Assembly (NCBI GenBank): GCA_029979145.1
Contig: JAPOIC010000001.1
Location: forward strand, 1 to 38,174
Source of the DNA: Opitutaceae bacterium
GTDB taxonomy: Bacteria; Verrucomicrobiota; Verrucomicrobiia; Opitutales; Opitutaceae
Direction: 5' to 3'
DNA: 38,174 bases
Shown: positions 7,766-16,045 of the stretch, one piece after another
Position numbering within the stretch: the first letter of the stretch is position 1
Layout: each line of letters starts with the position of its first letter
The notes under the pieces: model-generated
Databases searched by the model: none
Told to the model about the DNA's origin: nothing
What the model saw: the letters and a program-made list of their open reading frames with translations, nothing else
Made by a program: the position numbers and the translations under genes

Positions 7766-8860
7766 TCAGCTGACCAACGGCGACAGGAGATCGAGGAACC
7801 GCGCGTTCTGTTCCGCCGTGCCCACGGTCACACGCACCCATTCCGGCAAACCATAACCTCGCATCGGCCGCAGGATGACGCCCTGGCGTTGCAACTCCGC
7901 GAAGGCCCGCGCGCCGTCACCGACGCGCAGCAAAATGAAATTCGCCACGCTCGGGACAAATTCGACCCCCAATTTCTGGAGCCCGCCCTCCAATTGACGA
8001 AGGCCGGCAGCGTTGGTCGCCCGGCAACGCTCGACAAATTCAACATCATCCAACGCCGCGACCGCCGCCGCCTGCGCCACGGCGTTCACGTTAAACGGCT
8101 GCCGCACGCGGTGGAGCAAACCCGCCAATTCCGCACCGGCGTAACCGTAGCCCAGCCGCAGCCCGGCCAAGCCATAGATCTTGGAAAAAGTGCGCAGGCC
8201 GATCACCGGTCGGCCCTCGGCCAACAGGGGCCGCAAATCGGGCGCTTCCTCGAGGAACTCGGCGTAGGCCTCGTCAAAGACCACGATCACGTGCTCCGGC
8301 AGCGCCCGGGCAAAGGCCAGCAACTCCGCCTCCGTGTTGGCCGTGCCGGTGGGATTGTTCGGGCTCGGTACAAATATCAGGCGCGTGCGCGAGGTGACCG
8401 CTGCGGCCAAGGCACCGAGATCGTGGCGATGATTGACCAGCGGCACTTCGACGGGTGTCGCGCCGAACAGGAGCGTGATGAGCTTGTAGACGATGAAGGC
8501 CGGCGCGCCCATGACCACCTCGTCGCCCGGTCGGAGAAAAACGTGACCAATTAGCTCAATAATCTCGTTCGAACCGTTGCCGGGCACGAATTGTCCCGGC
8601 GCCAGACCCCATTTCTCGGCCAGCTTAGCGTGCAACGCAAAACAACCACCATCGGGATAGAGCTCGACCTCGGTGAGGGCCCGTTGCGCCGCGGCCAGCG
8701 CCAGCGGCGAAGGACCAAGCGCATTCTCGTTCGAGGCCAGCTTGATGATCCCGTCAGGATCCAAGCCGAGCTCGCGCGCGACATCCTCAATCGGCTTGCC
8801 CGGCTCGTAGACGGGCTGCGTCCGCACCTCAGGTTTGGCCAGATCGGCGATGTTGCTCAT
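7766..8860 (-). CDS. hisC: Histidinol-phosphate aminotransferase
   Basis: A 364-residue fold-type I PLP aminotransferase, assigned to the step converting imidazole-acetol phosphate to histidinol phosphate. Landmarks are KLASNENALGPSP (40-52), YPDGG (68-72), the PSPNNPTGT block (165-173), DEAYAEF (196-202) and the PLP lysine in RTFSKIYGLAGLRLGYG (Lys227). An Arg near the end (PEWVRVTVGT) would bind the substrate carboxylate. The frame is open to 8995, but MSNIADLAKPEVRTQ at 8860 starts at the expected place and the upstream part is Arg/Cys-rich noise. No other his genes are nearby. Paralogues of this family can act on aromatic amino acids, so substrate is likely but not certain. Confidence 0.9.
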   Translation of the reverse strand: MSNIADLAKPEVRTQPVYEPGKPIEDVARELGLDPDGIIKLASNENALGPSPLALAAAQRALTEVELYPDGGCFALHAKLAEKWGLAPGQFVPGNGSNEIIELIGHVFLRPGDEVVMGAPAFIVYKLITLLFGATPVEVPLVNHRHDLGALAAAVTSRTRLIFVPSPNNPTGTANTEAELLAFARALPEHVIVVFDEAYAEFLEEAPDLRPLLAEGRPVIGLRTFSKIYGLAGLRLGYGYAGAELAGLLHRVRQPFNVNAVAQAAAVAALDDVEFVERCRATNAAGLRQLEGGLQKLGVEFVPSVANFILLRVGDGARAFAELQRQGVILRPMRGYGLPEWVRVTVGTAEQNARFLDLLSPLVS

Positions 8861-8906
8861 ATTCGCACGAGAACAGAAAGCCGCCGCGCCGCAAAACCCT
8901 TTTGGG

Positions 8907-9515
8907 TCATGCGCCGACCGGACGCGGCACCCGCACCCAGCGCATGCCTGCGGCCTCCGCCGCCTGAATGCCGAGTTCGGCATCCTCAAATACAAGGCAT
9001 TGGTTGGCTGTCACCCCCATGCGCTCCGCCGCCAGCAGGAAGGTATCGGGCGCCGGCTTGCCGTGAGTCACATCATCGGCCGCCACCACAACGGGAAACA
9101 TCGGCAGCAGTCCACGGCTCTCCAAGGTCTCGAGCACGACGTCTCGCGGACCGCCGGAAGCCACGCTCACGGGAAATCGCGTCGCGACTTCCCGCGCAAA
9201 CGCGACCACTGGCTCAATCAACGGCGCCGCCGGCAGCAAGGCCGTGAAGCGGCGCTCCTTCACTTCGCGCAACGCCACCGGCTCGAAGTCGGTCCCGTGA
9301 TGGCGGTTGAAAATGTCCGCCACCTGCACGGCCGGCACGCCACCGAGCGAGTAAAACAAGTCTTCGTCCAGATCATGCCCGAGACCAAATTCGCGGAGCG
9401 TGTCGCGCCACGCCGCATAGTGCAGCGGCATGGTGTTCACCAAGGTGCCGTCGAGGTCGAAAATGTAGCCGGAAAAGTCTCCGGCGGGAATGTCGAGTTG
9501 CATGAAATACGACAT
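8907..9515 (-). CDS. HAD-superfamily hydrolase, beta-phosphoglucomutase/YqaB-like
   Basis: A 202-residue HAD phosphatase or mutase. Motif I is IFDLDGTLVNTMPLH with the nucleophile Asp and acid-base Asp. A helical cap domain (about 25-90) follows, motif II is SVASGGPRD, motif III Lys is in THGKPAPD, and motif IV is VFEDAELGIQAAEAAG. The order and cap type match sugar-phosphate phosphatases or beta-phosphoglucomutases of the YqaB group. It lies 51 bases downstream of the GH4 glycosidase in the same direction, so a joint transcript and a role in handling released sugar phosphates is plausible. The ATG at 9515 is used; a second one at 9503 (MQLDIPAGDF) is equally possible. Confidence 0.85.
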   Translation of the reverse strand: MSYFMQLDIPAGDFSGYIFDLDGTLVNTMPLHYAAWRDTLREFGLGHDLDEDLFYSLGGVPAVQVADIFNRHHGTDFEPVALREVKERRFTALLPAAPLIEPVVAFAREVATRFPVSVASGGPRDVVLETLESRGLLPMFPVVVAADDVTHGKPAPDTFLLAAERMGVTANQCLVFEDAELGIQAAEAAGMRWVRVPRPVGA

Positions 9516-9566
9516 CCCACCGGAACGCGCTCCGGCTGGCAACCGCGTTTCGCGCGGCGCCGTCGC

Positions 9567-11033
9567 TCAATGCCCGGCGCGGGGATTCTTTTTCTCCATG
9601 CGGCGGAGCTCGGCCATCGAGCGCGTGCGCACGCGGGCCGCGCCCTGGTAATTCTTGGTCTTGATCCGCGGCTCCTTGGTCGCACGCGTCTTGGCCGCAC
9701 GCGTGGCCTTGCGGTATTGCGGCAACCACTCGGCGTGGGCGATGAGGAAGTCGTCGACCATTTGCCAAACCTCGGGCGGGTTGCAAACGGCGCCGACAAG
9801 CGGATCCATCAAAAAGGCCTGGCGCAGCAGCTGGTCGTCGCCGTGCACCGCCGCTTCGACGCCGAGCCGCTGCACCGAGATGCTCGCGTTGCACACTGCC
9901 GCGCAACCGAGCGGGAGATCGCCCACCGCCGGCGTGTTGAAGCCGTGCTTGTCGACGTAGCCCGGCGCCTCGACGATCGCGTCGGGCGGCAGGTTCATGA
10001 TGGTCGAGCGGTTCACGAGGTTGAAGTGGCCGCGATAAATCCGGCCCGTTTCCATGCCTTCGAGAATGTAGCTGCCGTGCTCATCGCTGCGCTTTTCCGG
10101 CGTGTAGCTCATCGGCTCCGGGCGCTTGCCGCGGCCGAACTCGGCACGGAACCAGTTGCGACCCTCGGTCACCACGCGCAGGTAGCCACCGGTCTCGCCG
10201 TTGATCCACGAACCCATGTCGATCCACTGTTTGATCTCGGCGGGCCGCTTGCGATACCACGGCACGTATTCGCTAAGATGGCCGTTGGACTCGGTGGAAT
10301 AGTAGCCAAACCGACGCAGCACATCAATGCGCACCTTTTCGGTGCGGGAATACTCCGGGTGCTTCTCAAACGCCTTGAGCAGGTCGCCCGTGCGGTCGCG
10401 GCCCTTGGCTTGAACTGAAACATACCACGTCTGGTGATTGATGCCGGCGCAGATGATGTCGACGTCCTTGCGGTCCAAGCCGAGCACCTGCGCGATCTGG
10501 TAATGACCGTGCTGCACGCCGTGACACAAGCCGACGCAACGCACGCCGCCATACTGGTTCGCCGCCCAGGTCAGCATCGCCATCGGGTTGGCGTAGTTGA
10601 GCAGCAGGCAATTCGGGGCGGCGACTTCGCGGATGTCCTTGCAGAAGTCGAGAATCGCCGCGATGCCGCGCTGCGCATACATGATGCCACCGGCGCAGAG
10701 CGTGTCGCCCACGCATTGGTCCACGCCGTATTTCAACGGGATCTCGATATCGTGCTTGAAGGCCTCCAGTCCGCCGATGCGAACGACGCAGAACACATAC
10801 TTCGCATCCTTCAGCGCCGCGCGCCGGTTGGTCGTGGCGGTGATCTTTGTCGCCAGGCCGTTGGCCTCGATGTCACGGCGGCAAAGCTCGGCGACCATGT
10901 TGAGGTTGCGGGCGTTGATGTCGGTGAAAGCAAACTCCACGCCGGCAAACTCCGGCACGGTGAGGAGGTCGGCGAGTAAACGGCGGGTAAAGCCGATTGA
11001 GCCGGCTCCGATAAAGGCAATTTTGAAAGACAT
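9567..11033 (-). CDS. GH4-family NAD/metal-dependent glycosidase with CHGV motif (possible alpha-glucuronidase or alpha-glucosidase)
   Basis: A 488-residue family 4 glycoside hydrolase. It has an N-terminal Rossmann loop (FIGAGSIGFTRRLL, 7-20), DIN at 38-40 for NAD ribose binding, VGDTLCAGG (108-116), NYANPM (146-151), the metal-binding Cys170-His171 in the motif CHGV, and GINH with His200. These enzymes cleave glycosides by an NAD-assisted oxidation-elimination route and need Mn2+. The four-residue motif separates subgroups: CHSV is alpha-galactosidase and CHEV alpha-galacturonidase. CHGx, as I recall, covers alpha-glucosidases and alpha-glucuronidases. MelA-type activity is therefore unlikely despite overall similarity. 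It is divergent from an AraC-type regulator and followed by a HAD gene. The C-terminal 35 residues are Lys/Arg-rich. Start 11033 (MSFKIAFIGAG). Confidence 0.85.
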   Translation of the reverse strand: MSFKIAFIGAGSIGFTRRLLADLLTVPEFAGVEFAFTDINARNLNMVAELCRRDIEANGLATKITATTNRRAALKDAKYVFCVVRIGGLEAFKHDIEIPLKYGVDQCVGDTLCAGGIMYAQRGIAAILDFCKDIREVAAPNCLLLNYANPMAMLTWAANQYGGVRCVGLCHGVQHGHYQIAQVLGLDRKDVDIICAGINHQTWYVSVQAKGRDRTGDLLKAFEKHPEYSRTEKVRIDVLRRFGYYSTESNGHLSEYVPWYRKRPAEIKQWIDMGSWINGETGGYLRVVTEGRNWFRAEFGRGKRPEPMSYTPEKRSDEHGSYILEGMETGRIYRGHFNLVNRSTIMNLPPDAIVEAPGYVDKHGFNTPAVGDLPLGCAAVCNASISVQRLGVEAAVHGDDQLLRQAFLMDPLVGAVCNPPEVWQMVDDFLIAHAEWLPQYRKATRAAKTRATKEPRIKTKNYQGAARVRTRSMAELRRMEKKNPRAGH

Positions 11034-11080
11034 GGGCGGGGTTATATTTTCGTGCGCATCATACGGGAGCCATTGTCGTC

Positions 11081-11977
11081 TTGCCATGGTCAGGTTGTGC
11101 TACTTCTTGTCTTTTTGTGCTCACCCCTGATCACCTCCCACCGCTCGGTGAACGCCATGTGTTTTTCACCGAGAAAACGGTGCCGCTGCGCGCGATGCTC
11201 GGCACCGTGGGACACGCCCGGGCCACCAGCACCGATTACAGCTGGCACGGGCAGAAACGCGGACGCGCGGAGTTTTCACTGATGCAATACACGCTGGCGG
11301 GCCGGGGGCGACTGCGCGTCGGCGCCGTGGAGCGCGACGTGCTGCCCGGACAGGCGATGCTGCTGCATTTTCCGGACGACAATCACTACTGGCTGCCGGC
11401 CGACTCGAGCGAGTGGCGCTTCATCTTCGTGTGTTTGCACGGCCGCGAACTCTCACGGCTGTGGCGCATCATCGAGACGCGGCTCGGCTCCTGGGCCACG
11501 CTCGCGCCGGATTCACCGGCGGTGGACGTCGCAGTTCGCATGATCAGCGCGGCCCTGCGCGGCGAAATCGACAGCGCTTTCAAGGCTTCCGCCTTCGCCT
11601 ACGAGCAAGTCATGGCGCTGTCCGCGGAAGCGCGCACGCCACGCCCGGCCGGCAACGTCAACAATGCGATCGAACGCGCTTGTCTCTACGCCGAGCAAAA
11701 CGTGCATCGACCCCTCACGGTTGATGCGCTCGCCAACCAAGCCGGACTTTCGCGGTTCCACTTCACACGGCTGTTCGCCGCCCAACACGGGTTGCCCCCG
11801 GCGGCGTGGTTGGTGGAACAACGCGTGCGGGAGGCCGCGCGGTTGCTGCGCGGGACGCGGCTGCCGCTCAAGGACATCGCGGCGCGATGCGGATTTCCCA
11901 ACGAAAACTACCTGTGCCGGGTTTTTCGCCGGCACAGCGGCATGCCGCCCGGCAGCTATCGCCGGAGCGGCGCGTAG
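11081..11977 (+). CDS. AraC-family transcriptional regulator
   Basis: A protein of up to 298 residues. The N-terminal half looks like a cupin-type sensing domain (LAGRGRLRVGAVERDVLPGQ at about 75-94, then AMLLHFPDDNHYW), suited to binding a sugar. The C-terminal 100 residues hold two helix-turn-helix units: VDALANQAGLSRFHFTRLFA and the signature stretch LKDIAARCGFPNENYLCRVF, followed by FRRHSGMPPGSYR. It is transcribed away from the GH4 gene, the usual arrangement for a local activator of a sugar operon. The true start is unclear: the ATG at 11081 has no visible ribosome site, and the GTG at 11117 (VLTPDHLPPLGE) is an alternative that would remove a Cys-rich non-conserved leader. Ligand unknown. 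Confidence 0.88.
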   Translation: MPWSGCATSCLFVLTPDHLPPLGERHVFFTEKTVPLRAMLGTVGHARATSTDYSWHGQKRGRAEFSLMQYTLAGRGRLRVGAVERDVLPGQAMLLHFPDDNHYWLPADSSEWRFIFVCLHGRELSRLWRIIETRLGSWATLAPDSPAVDVAVRMISAALRGEIDSAFKASAFAYEQVMALSAEARTPRPAGNVNNAIERACLYAEQNVHRPLTVDALANQAGLSRFHFTRLFAAQHGLPPAAWLVEQRVREAARLLRGTRLPLKDIAARCGFPNENYLCRVFRRHSGMPPGSYRRSGA

Positions 11978-11981
11978 CGGC

Positions 11982-13520
11982 TCAGCGGCGCATGCCGCGA
12001 TGCAGGCGTGAGGCCGGCTTCACCGGCGCGGTCTGCGCATTTTCGTCAAACAGCGCGGAGTAGATGTAGGGGAAGCCGTCGATTTTCTTTCGCTTCACGC
12101 CAACGCCCATGTAGCGCTCGATGCTGCGCGCGTCGCGGACGTCGTCCTCGGTCACGAGGGTGAAGGCGTCGCCGGTGTTCTGCGCGCGGCCGGTTCGACC
12201 AATGCGGTGGACGTAGTCCTCGGCGTTTTCCGGCACATCGTAATTCACCACGTGCGAGACACCGGCGATGTCGAGGCCGCGGGCCGCGATGTCGGTGGCG
12301 ACGAGTAGCTCGAACTTGCCGGTCTTGAAACCTTCCAGGGCTTCGACACGCTCACGCTGGCTGCGGTCGGAGTGCAGCACGCCCACCGAGTGGCCTGAGC
12401 TGCGAAGGCGCGAGGCGATGCGGTCGGCGCCCATGCGGGTACGCGTAAACACGATGACACTCTTGAACTCCGTCTGCTCGAGGAGGAGCTGGAGCAGCTC
12501 AAACTTCTGCGAGGCCACGACGGGATAAAACGCATGCGCCACGGTTTCCGCGGGCGAACGCTGGCGGCCGATCTCCACGCGCACCGGATCGCGCAGCGCC
12601 CAGCTGGCGAGCGAAGCGATCTCGGGCGGCAGGGTCGCCGTGAAGAACAGGGTCTGGCGCGCCGACGGCGTCTGCTGCACGATGCGCTTCACGTCCGGGA
12701 GGAAGCCCATGTCGAGCATGCGGTCGACTTCATCGAGCACGAGGATGTCGACGTCGCGCAGGGAGCAGTTGCCTTGTTCCAAATGGTCCAGCAGGCGACC
12801 CGGAGTGGCGGCGAGAATGTCGACGCCGCGCTTGAGATCCTCGAGCTGTTTGCCGTAGCCGACGCCGCCGTAGACGATCGTCACGCTGAGGTCGGTGAAC
12901 TTGGCGTATTTCTGAAACGCTTCCTCGACCTGCAGGGCGAGCTCGCGGGTCGGCTCGAGCACGAGGCAGCGGAGCGGACCGTGGCCGCCGAGGCGCTGGA
13001 TGATCGGCAGGGCAAACGCCGCGGTCTTGCCGGTGCCGGTCTGGGCGGAACCGATGAGGTCCTTGCCCTCCAAAATCACCGGAATCGACTGCGCCTGGAT
13101 CGGTGTGGGCTCGACGTAGCCCATTTCCTGCACAGCAAAGGCGAGCGCGTCGGACAGGCCGAGCTTGGAGAACGGCGTGTCCATCTTCGGCACGTCGACC
13201 GGCACGGCCGGCTTGATCGGCTCACGGCGCGGGTGCTCGAAATCGGAGTCCCGGCGGGCCGGACGGTCGTCGTCACGGCGGCGGGAGCCACCACGGCCAC
13301 GGCGGCCGCCGGAGCGCCCTTCCGAACGGCCTTCGGAGCGATTGGAGTGACCTTCGCCACGGTCAGGACGATCACCGCCGGACTTGCGGCGGTCCTCGCG
13401 GGCCGGACGGTCACGGCGCGAGTTTTGGGCGGCGGGCTTGGAGTCGGACTGCGGAGAGGATTTCGCTGCGGGCTTGGGAGCCGCGGTGCCGCGGAGTTTC
13501 GCGATGAGCTTCTTGAACAT
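11982..13520 (-). CDS. DEAD-box RNA helicase (RhlE-like) with a DEVD motif II
   Basis: A 512-residue ATP-dependent RNA helicase. Residues 1-110 are a basic, low-complexity Arg/Gly/Ser/Asp-rich region with RSEGRSEGRSGGRRGRGG repeats. The core follows: Q motif (FSKLGLSDAL...PTPIQAQSIP), motif I AQTGTGKT (159-166), Ia PTRELALQ (190-197), Ib TPGR (239-242), motif II DEVD (263-266), motif III TAT (294-296), IV VIVFTRT, V ATDIAARGLDIAGV and VI HRIGRTGR. Motifs II and III depart from the classical DEAD and SAT, but the catalytic Asp-Glu is kept. Basic tails like this usually sit at the C-terminus in RhlE proteins; here it is N-terminal. It converges on the AraC-type gene with a 4-base gap. ATG 13520 (MFKKLIAKLRGTA) is preferred over the upstream in-frame start at 13556. 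Confidence 0.92.
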   Translation of the reverse strand: MFKKLIAKLRGTAAPKPAAKSSPQSDSKPAAQNSRRDRPAREDRRKSGGDRPDRGEGHSNRSEGRSEGRSGGRRGRGGSRRRDDDRPARRDSDFEHPRREPIKPAVPVDVPKMDTPFSKLGLSDALAFAVQEMGYVEPTPIQAQSIPVILEGKDLIGSAQTGTGKTAAFALPIIQRLGGHGPLRCLVLEPTRELALQVEEAFQKYAKFTDLSVTIVYGGVGYGKQLEDLKRGVDILAATPGRLLDHLEQGNCSLRDVDILVLDEVDRMLDMGFLPDVKRIVQQTPSARQTLFFTATLPPEIASLASWALRDPVRVEIGRQRSPAETVAHAFYPVVASQKFELLQLLLEQTEFKSVIVFTRTRMGADRIASRLRSSGHSVGVLHSDRSQRERVEALEGFKTGKFELLVATDIAARGLDIAGVSHVVNYDVPENAEDYVHRIGRTGRAQNTGDAFTLVTEDDVRDARSIERYMGVGVKRKKIDGFPYIYSALFDENAQTAPVKPASRLHRGMRR

Positions 13521-13577
13521 GATGAAACCGGTCAGGGTCGCGGATTTCCCCGGCATTGCAACTCCGTATCCGAAACA

Positions 13578-13598
13578 GGCGCCCCGGTGTGGGGCGCC
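13578..13598. other. Perfect GC-rich hairpin in the helicase leader
   Basis: An 8-bp perfect inverted repeat GGCGCCCC/GGGGCGCC with a 5-base loop lies 58 bases upstream of the helicase ATG. No T-tract follows on either strand. It could be a leader structure affecting helicase expression, or the terminator of the small remnant reading frame at 13613. Confidence 0.5.
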
Positions 13599-13612
13599 CG
13601 TTCGTCAATCCG

Positions 13613-13675
13613 TCAAAGGTTGGATTTAATCTTGTCCAGAATGGCCATCGAGACGGTCTCGTCGCCGGGGTTGCA
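13613..13675 (-). other. Short protein-like reading frame, possible gene remnant or upstream ORF of the helicase
   Basis: On the minus strand this frame reads CNPGDETVSMAILDKIKSNL and then stops. The composition looks like the end of a real protein, not antisense noise, but a stop closes the frame about ten codons further up. An internal ATG would encode the 11-residue peptide MAILDKIKSNL just before the hairpin and the helicase gene. I do not recognise the family. Confidence 0.25.
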
Positions 13676-13707
13676 GTTTCGCCGGCCCTGCGCTCAGTTC
13701 GGCACCT

Positions 13708-14664
13708 GTGACGCCCTCTGCCCCCGCCAAGTCTTCCGCCGGCCTTGCCCTCGGCACCATCTACTTGGTCTGGGGCAGCACCTACCTGGCGATCAAGGTT
13801 GCGGTGGAAACCATGCCGCCGTTCGCGATGGCCGCCCTCCGCTTCCTGATCGCGGGCGCTTTCTTGTTTGTTTTTCTGCGCTGGCGGGGCGCCGCGTGGC
13901 CCACCCGCCGCCAACTGATCGACAACACCATCATCGGCACCCTCCTGCTGCTGGGCGGCAACGGACTCGTGGCTTGGGCCGAACAGGTTATTCCTTCCGG
14001 AATTACCGCCCTGCTCATCGGCATCGGGCCGTTGTTCATCGTGCTCACCGAATGGGCCTGGCCCGGAGGCCAGCGTCCCACCACCATGATCATCACCGCC
14101 TTGCTGCTCGGTCTGGCGGGCGTCGCTTGGCTGGCGGCACCGTGGGAATCATCCGTGGAAACCGGCCTGCCGTTCTACGGCGTCGCCACCATCCTGTTTT
14201 CCTGCGTGTGCTGGTCCGTCGGCTCGATTTACTCACGCCACGCCAAGAGCAGCCCGGATCCTTTCCAGGCCGCGGCCCTCCAAATGCTGGGTGGCGGGCT
14301 GGCGCTGACGCTCACCGCCTTCGCCACTGGCGATGTCGCGCGTTTCGATTTCGCATCCGTGTCCGACCGCTCATGGACCGCGTTTGTCTACCTTATCGTA
14401 GTCGGCTCGCTCGTGGGCTTTTCGACGTTCGTGTGGCTTATGAAAAACGTCCCGCCGGCGCTGGCGGCGACCTTCGCTTACGTAAACCCAATCGTCGCGG
14501 TCTTCCTCGGCTGGTGGCTGCTCGACGAACCCGTGACCGCGCGCACCTTCGGCGCTGCGAGCGTGATCATCACTTCGGTCATCATCATCACCGTGCAGCG
14601 CAATCGGCGCACGCTGACCGTGCCGCCCCGCCAAGCTGTGGCCGCGGTCGAAACCGACAACTGA
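13708..14664 (+). CDS. EamA/DMT-superfamily transporter
   Basis: A 318-residue integral membrane protein with about ten hydrophobic segments in two EamA repeats. The first repeat opens with LALGTIYLVWGSTYLAIKVA and includes PPFAMAALRFLIAGAFLF, the second ends with ATFAYVNPIVAVFLGWWLLDE, the standard closing motif of this family. Such proteins export amino acids, metabolites or drugs; the substrate cannot be read from sequence, although the pattern is close to YedA-type exporters. The start is GTG at 13708 (GTG ACG CCC TCT), since no ATG lies near. It faces the TIM-barrel gene with a 6-base gap. Charged loops are few, and the C-terminal tail (about 30 residues) is cytoplasmic-looking. Confidence 0.9.
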   Translation: MTPSAPAKSSAGLALGTIYLVWGSTYLAIKVAVETMPPFAMAALRFLIAGAFLFVFLRWRGAAWPTRRQLIDNTIIGTLLLLGGNGLVAWAEQVIPSGITALLIGIGPLFIVLTEWAWPGGQRPTTMIITALLLGLAGVAWLAAPWESSVETGLPFYGVATILFSCVCWSVGSIYSRHAKSSPDPFQAAALQMLGGGLALTLTAFATGDVARFDFASVSDRSWTAFVYLIVVGSLVGFSTFVWLMKNVPPALAATFAYVNPIVAVFLGWWLLDEPVTARTFGAASVIITSVIIITVQRNRRTLTVPPRQAVAAVETDN

Positions 14665-14670
14665 GCTGGC

Positions 14671-15438
14671 TCAGGCGGTCTCGGCCAGCAGCGCCTTGAG
14701 CGTGGCTGCGTCGCGCAGGAAATTCTTCGGTGCCTCGTCGCGCACAAACTCCAGCATTGCCCCGCGATCACCGGGCGCCCGGCGGGCGGCGGCCAAGAAT
14801 TTCCGCCAGCGCTCCGCGCCTTCCGCCAACGGCCGGCGGTCCTGCGGGGTGTTCCAGTGAAACACATGCAGGTGAGAAAGCTTGGGCGCGAGTTGGTCCA
14901 GGGCCTCCAGGCAGGTTTCGTCCGACATGCCGGTCAACGGCTGCCAGTAGGTGAAGAGATTGGGATGCTCGGCCTCGAGCATCAGCTGGTTGGTGGACGC
15001 GTTGGTGTCCGTCAGCGTGCCGCCGTGAAATTCCGTGGCCACGCGCACGCCCGCCTTGGCGGCGAGGTCGGCGATGCGCCGCAAATCGGTCACCACCCGC
15101 CAGCGTGCGTCCTCGCCAATGGCCTCGGAGCCGGCAGTGCCGGCCCAGACGCGAATCACGGGGGCGCCCAGCTCGATCGCCGTTTCCAACACACGCCCGA
15201 AGGGCAGGCCGTTGTCCTCGCTGTTGGCGACGCGGTAATAGCTGCCGTAGGCCGAAACCCCGAGACCGGCTTCGTGGGTTAGCTCGCGCACCTCCCGCGC
15301 CCTCGGCAGTTCGCCGTGGGGAACGTGGATATCGCCGCCCCACTCGATGCCCGCCAAGCCGGCTTCACGCACCAAGGCGACAATGTCCGTTGGCGACAGC
15401 TTGCGAAACGTAACCGAGACCAATCCCGCATGAATCAT
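14671..15438 (-). CDS. Sugar phosphate isomerase/epimerase family protein (AP endonuclease 2-like TIM barrel)
   Basis: A 255-residue single-domain TIM barrel of the xylose-isomerase-like family, which contains hexulose isomerases, inosose dehydratases and epimerases. Metal ligands are suggested by Glu in LAGIEWGGDIHVP, Glu-His in VATEFHGGTLTD, His in LSHLHVFHWN and Glu in AMLEFVRDEA. Start 15438 (MIHAGLVSVTFRKLS) matches the common family start; the frame continues far upstream but there it overlaps the lipoprotein gene on the other strand. The gene stands alone, divergent from the lipoprotein gene across 84 bases. The family does not allow a substrate assignment. Confidence 0.8.
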   Translation of the reverse strand: MIHAGLVSVTFRKLSPTDIVALVREAGLAGIEWGGDIHVPHGELPRAREVRELTHEAGLGVSAYGSYYRVANSEDNGLPFGRVLETAIELGAPVIRVWAGTAGSEAIGEDARWRVVTDLRRIADLAAKAGVRVATEFHGGTLTDTNASTNQLMLEAEHPNLFTYWQPLTGMSDETCLEALDQLAPKLSHLHVFHWNTPQDRRPLAEGAERWRKFLAAARRAPGDRGAMLEFVRDEAPKNFLRDAATLKALLAETA

Positions 15439-15522
15439 GCGGTCATCGTGACGGACCGCTCCCGGGAACGCCAAGCCGGTTTTGCGGGTCGCTGCGAATT
15501 TGCCAAACGTCTGGCCGCCGTC

Positions 15523-15981
15523 ATGTTGTTTCCCATGCACCTCCCCCGCCTGCTTTTCGCCGCCGTCGCCCTCGCGCTCGCCGGCTGCAGCACGTTCGAG
15601 AAACGCGTCGCGCAAAAGTCCGCGGTGTTTGATGCCCTCGACGCCCCCACGCAGGCCAAGCTCAAGGAAGGCGTGGTCGAGATCGGCTACACGCCCGACA
15701 TGGTCTACATCGCGCTGGGCAGCCCCGACCGCCGCACGGAGGAAGTCACCGCCAAAGGCCGCAAGGAAACCTGGATTTATAATTCCTATTACTCCGAATA
15801 CCGCGGGACGGAGCATGTCGGTTACCGGCGCATGGTGGAGTTCGACCCCATCACCAAAAAATACTTCATCTACTATGAGCCGATGCGGGTCGAAGTTTAC
15901 CGGGACCGGATCGACGAGCGGATCCGCATCACCTTCGTCGAGGGCAAGGTGTCCGTAATCGAGCAGGCCAAGGACAACTGA
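15523..15981 (+). CDS. BamE/SmpA-like outer-membrane lipoprotein
   Basis: A 152-residue precursor with a signal peptide (MHLPRLLFAAVALALAGC) ending in a lipobox LAGC; Cys at about residue 22 would be lipidated. The mature part contains EIGYTPDMVYIALGSPDRR, which matches the G-x-T-x-xx-V-x-x-x-LG-P pattern of BamE/OmlA-type small lipoproteins, followed by a beta-rich region with many Tyr residues (WIYNSYYSEYRG). Such folds support outer-membrane protein assembly or act as protein-binding modules. Two ATGs are possible: 15523 (MLFPMHLPR) and 15535; the second gives the cleaner signal peptide. Its neighbours give no functional hint. Confidence 0.75.
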   Translation: MLFPMHLPRLLFAAVALALAGCSTFEKRVAQKSAVFDALDAPTQAKLKEGVVEIGYTPDMVYIALGSPDRRTEEVTAKGRKETWIYNSYYSEYRGTEHVGYRRMVEFDPITKKYFIYYEPMRVEVYRDRIDERIRITFVEGKVSVIEQAKDN

Positions 15982-16045
15982 TTTCTCCTCCGGCATCCGC
16001 CGGATTGCAGTGGAGTCCACCCGGCCCGTTGTGTCATAAACGGGC

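Noticed and set aside
8835..10418. A 527-codon open frame on the + strand
   Set aside because: It spans the HAD gene and part of the GH4 gene on the opposite strand and has no recognisable domain.
9567..11033. Naming the GH4 enzyme melA (alpha-galactosidase)
   Set aside because: The subgroup motif is CHGV, not CHSV, and the surroundings concern uronic acids and not galactosides.
12534..14699. A 721-codon open frame on the + strand
   Set aside because: It runs antisense across the helicase and then out of frame through the EamA gene; Arg/Ala-rich with no domain.
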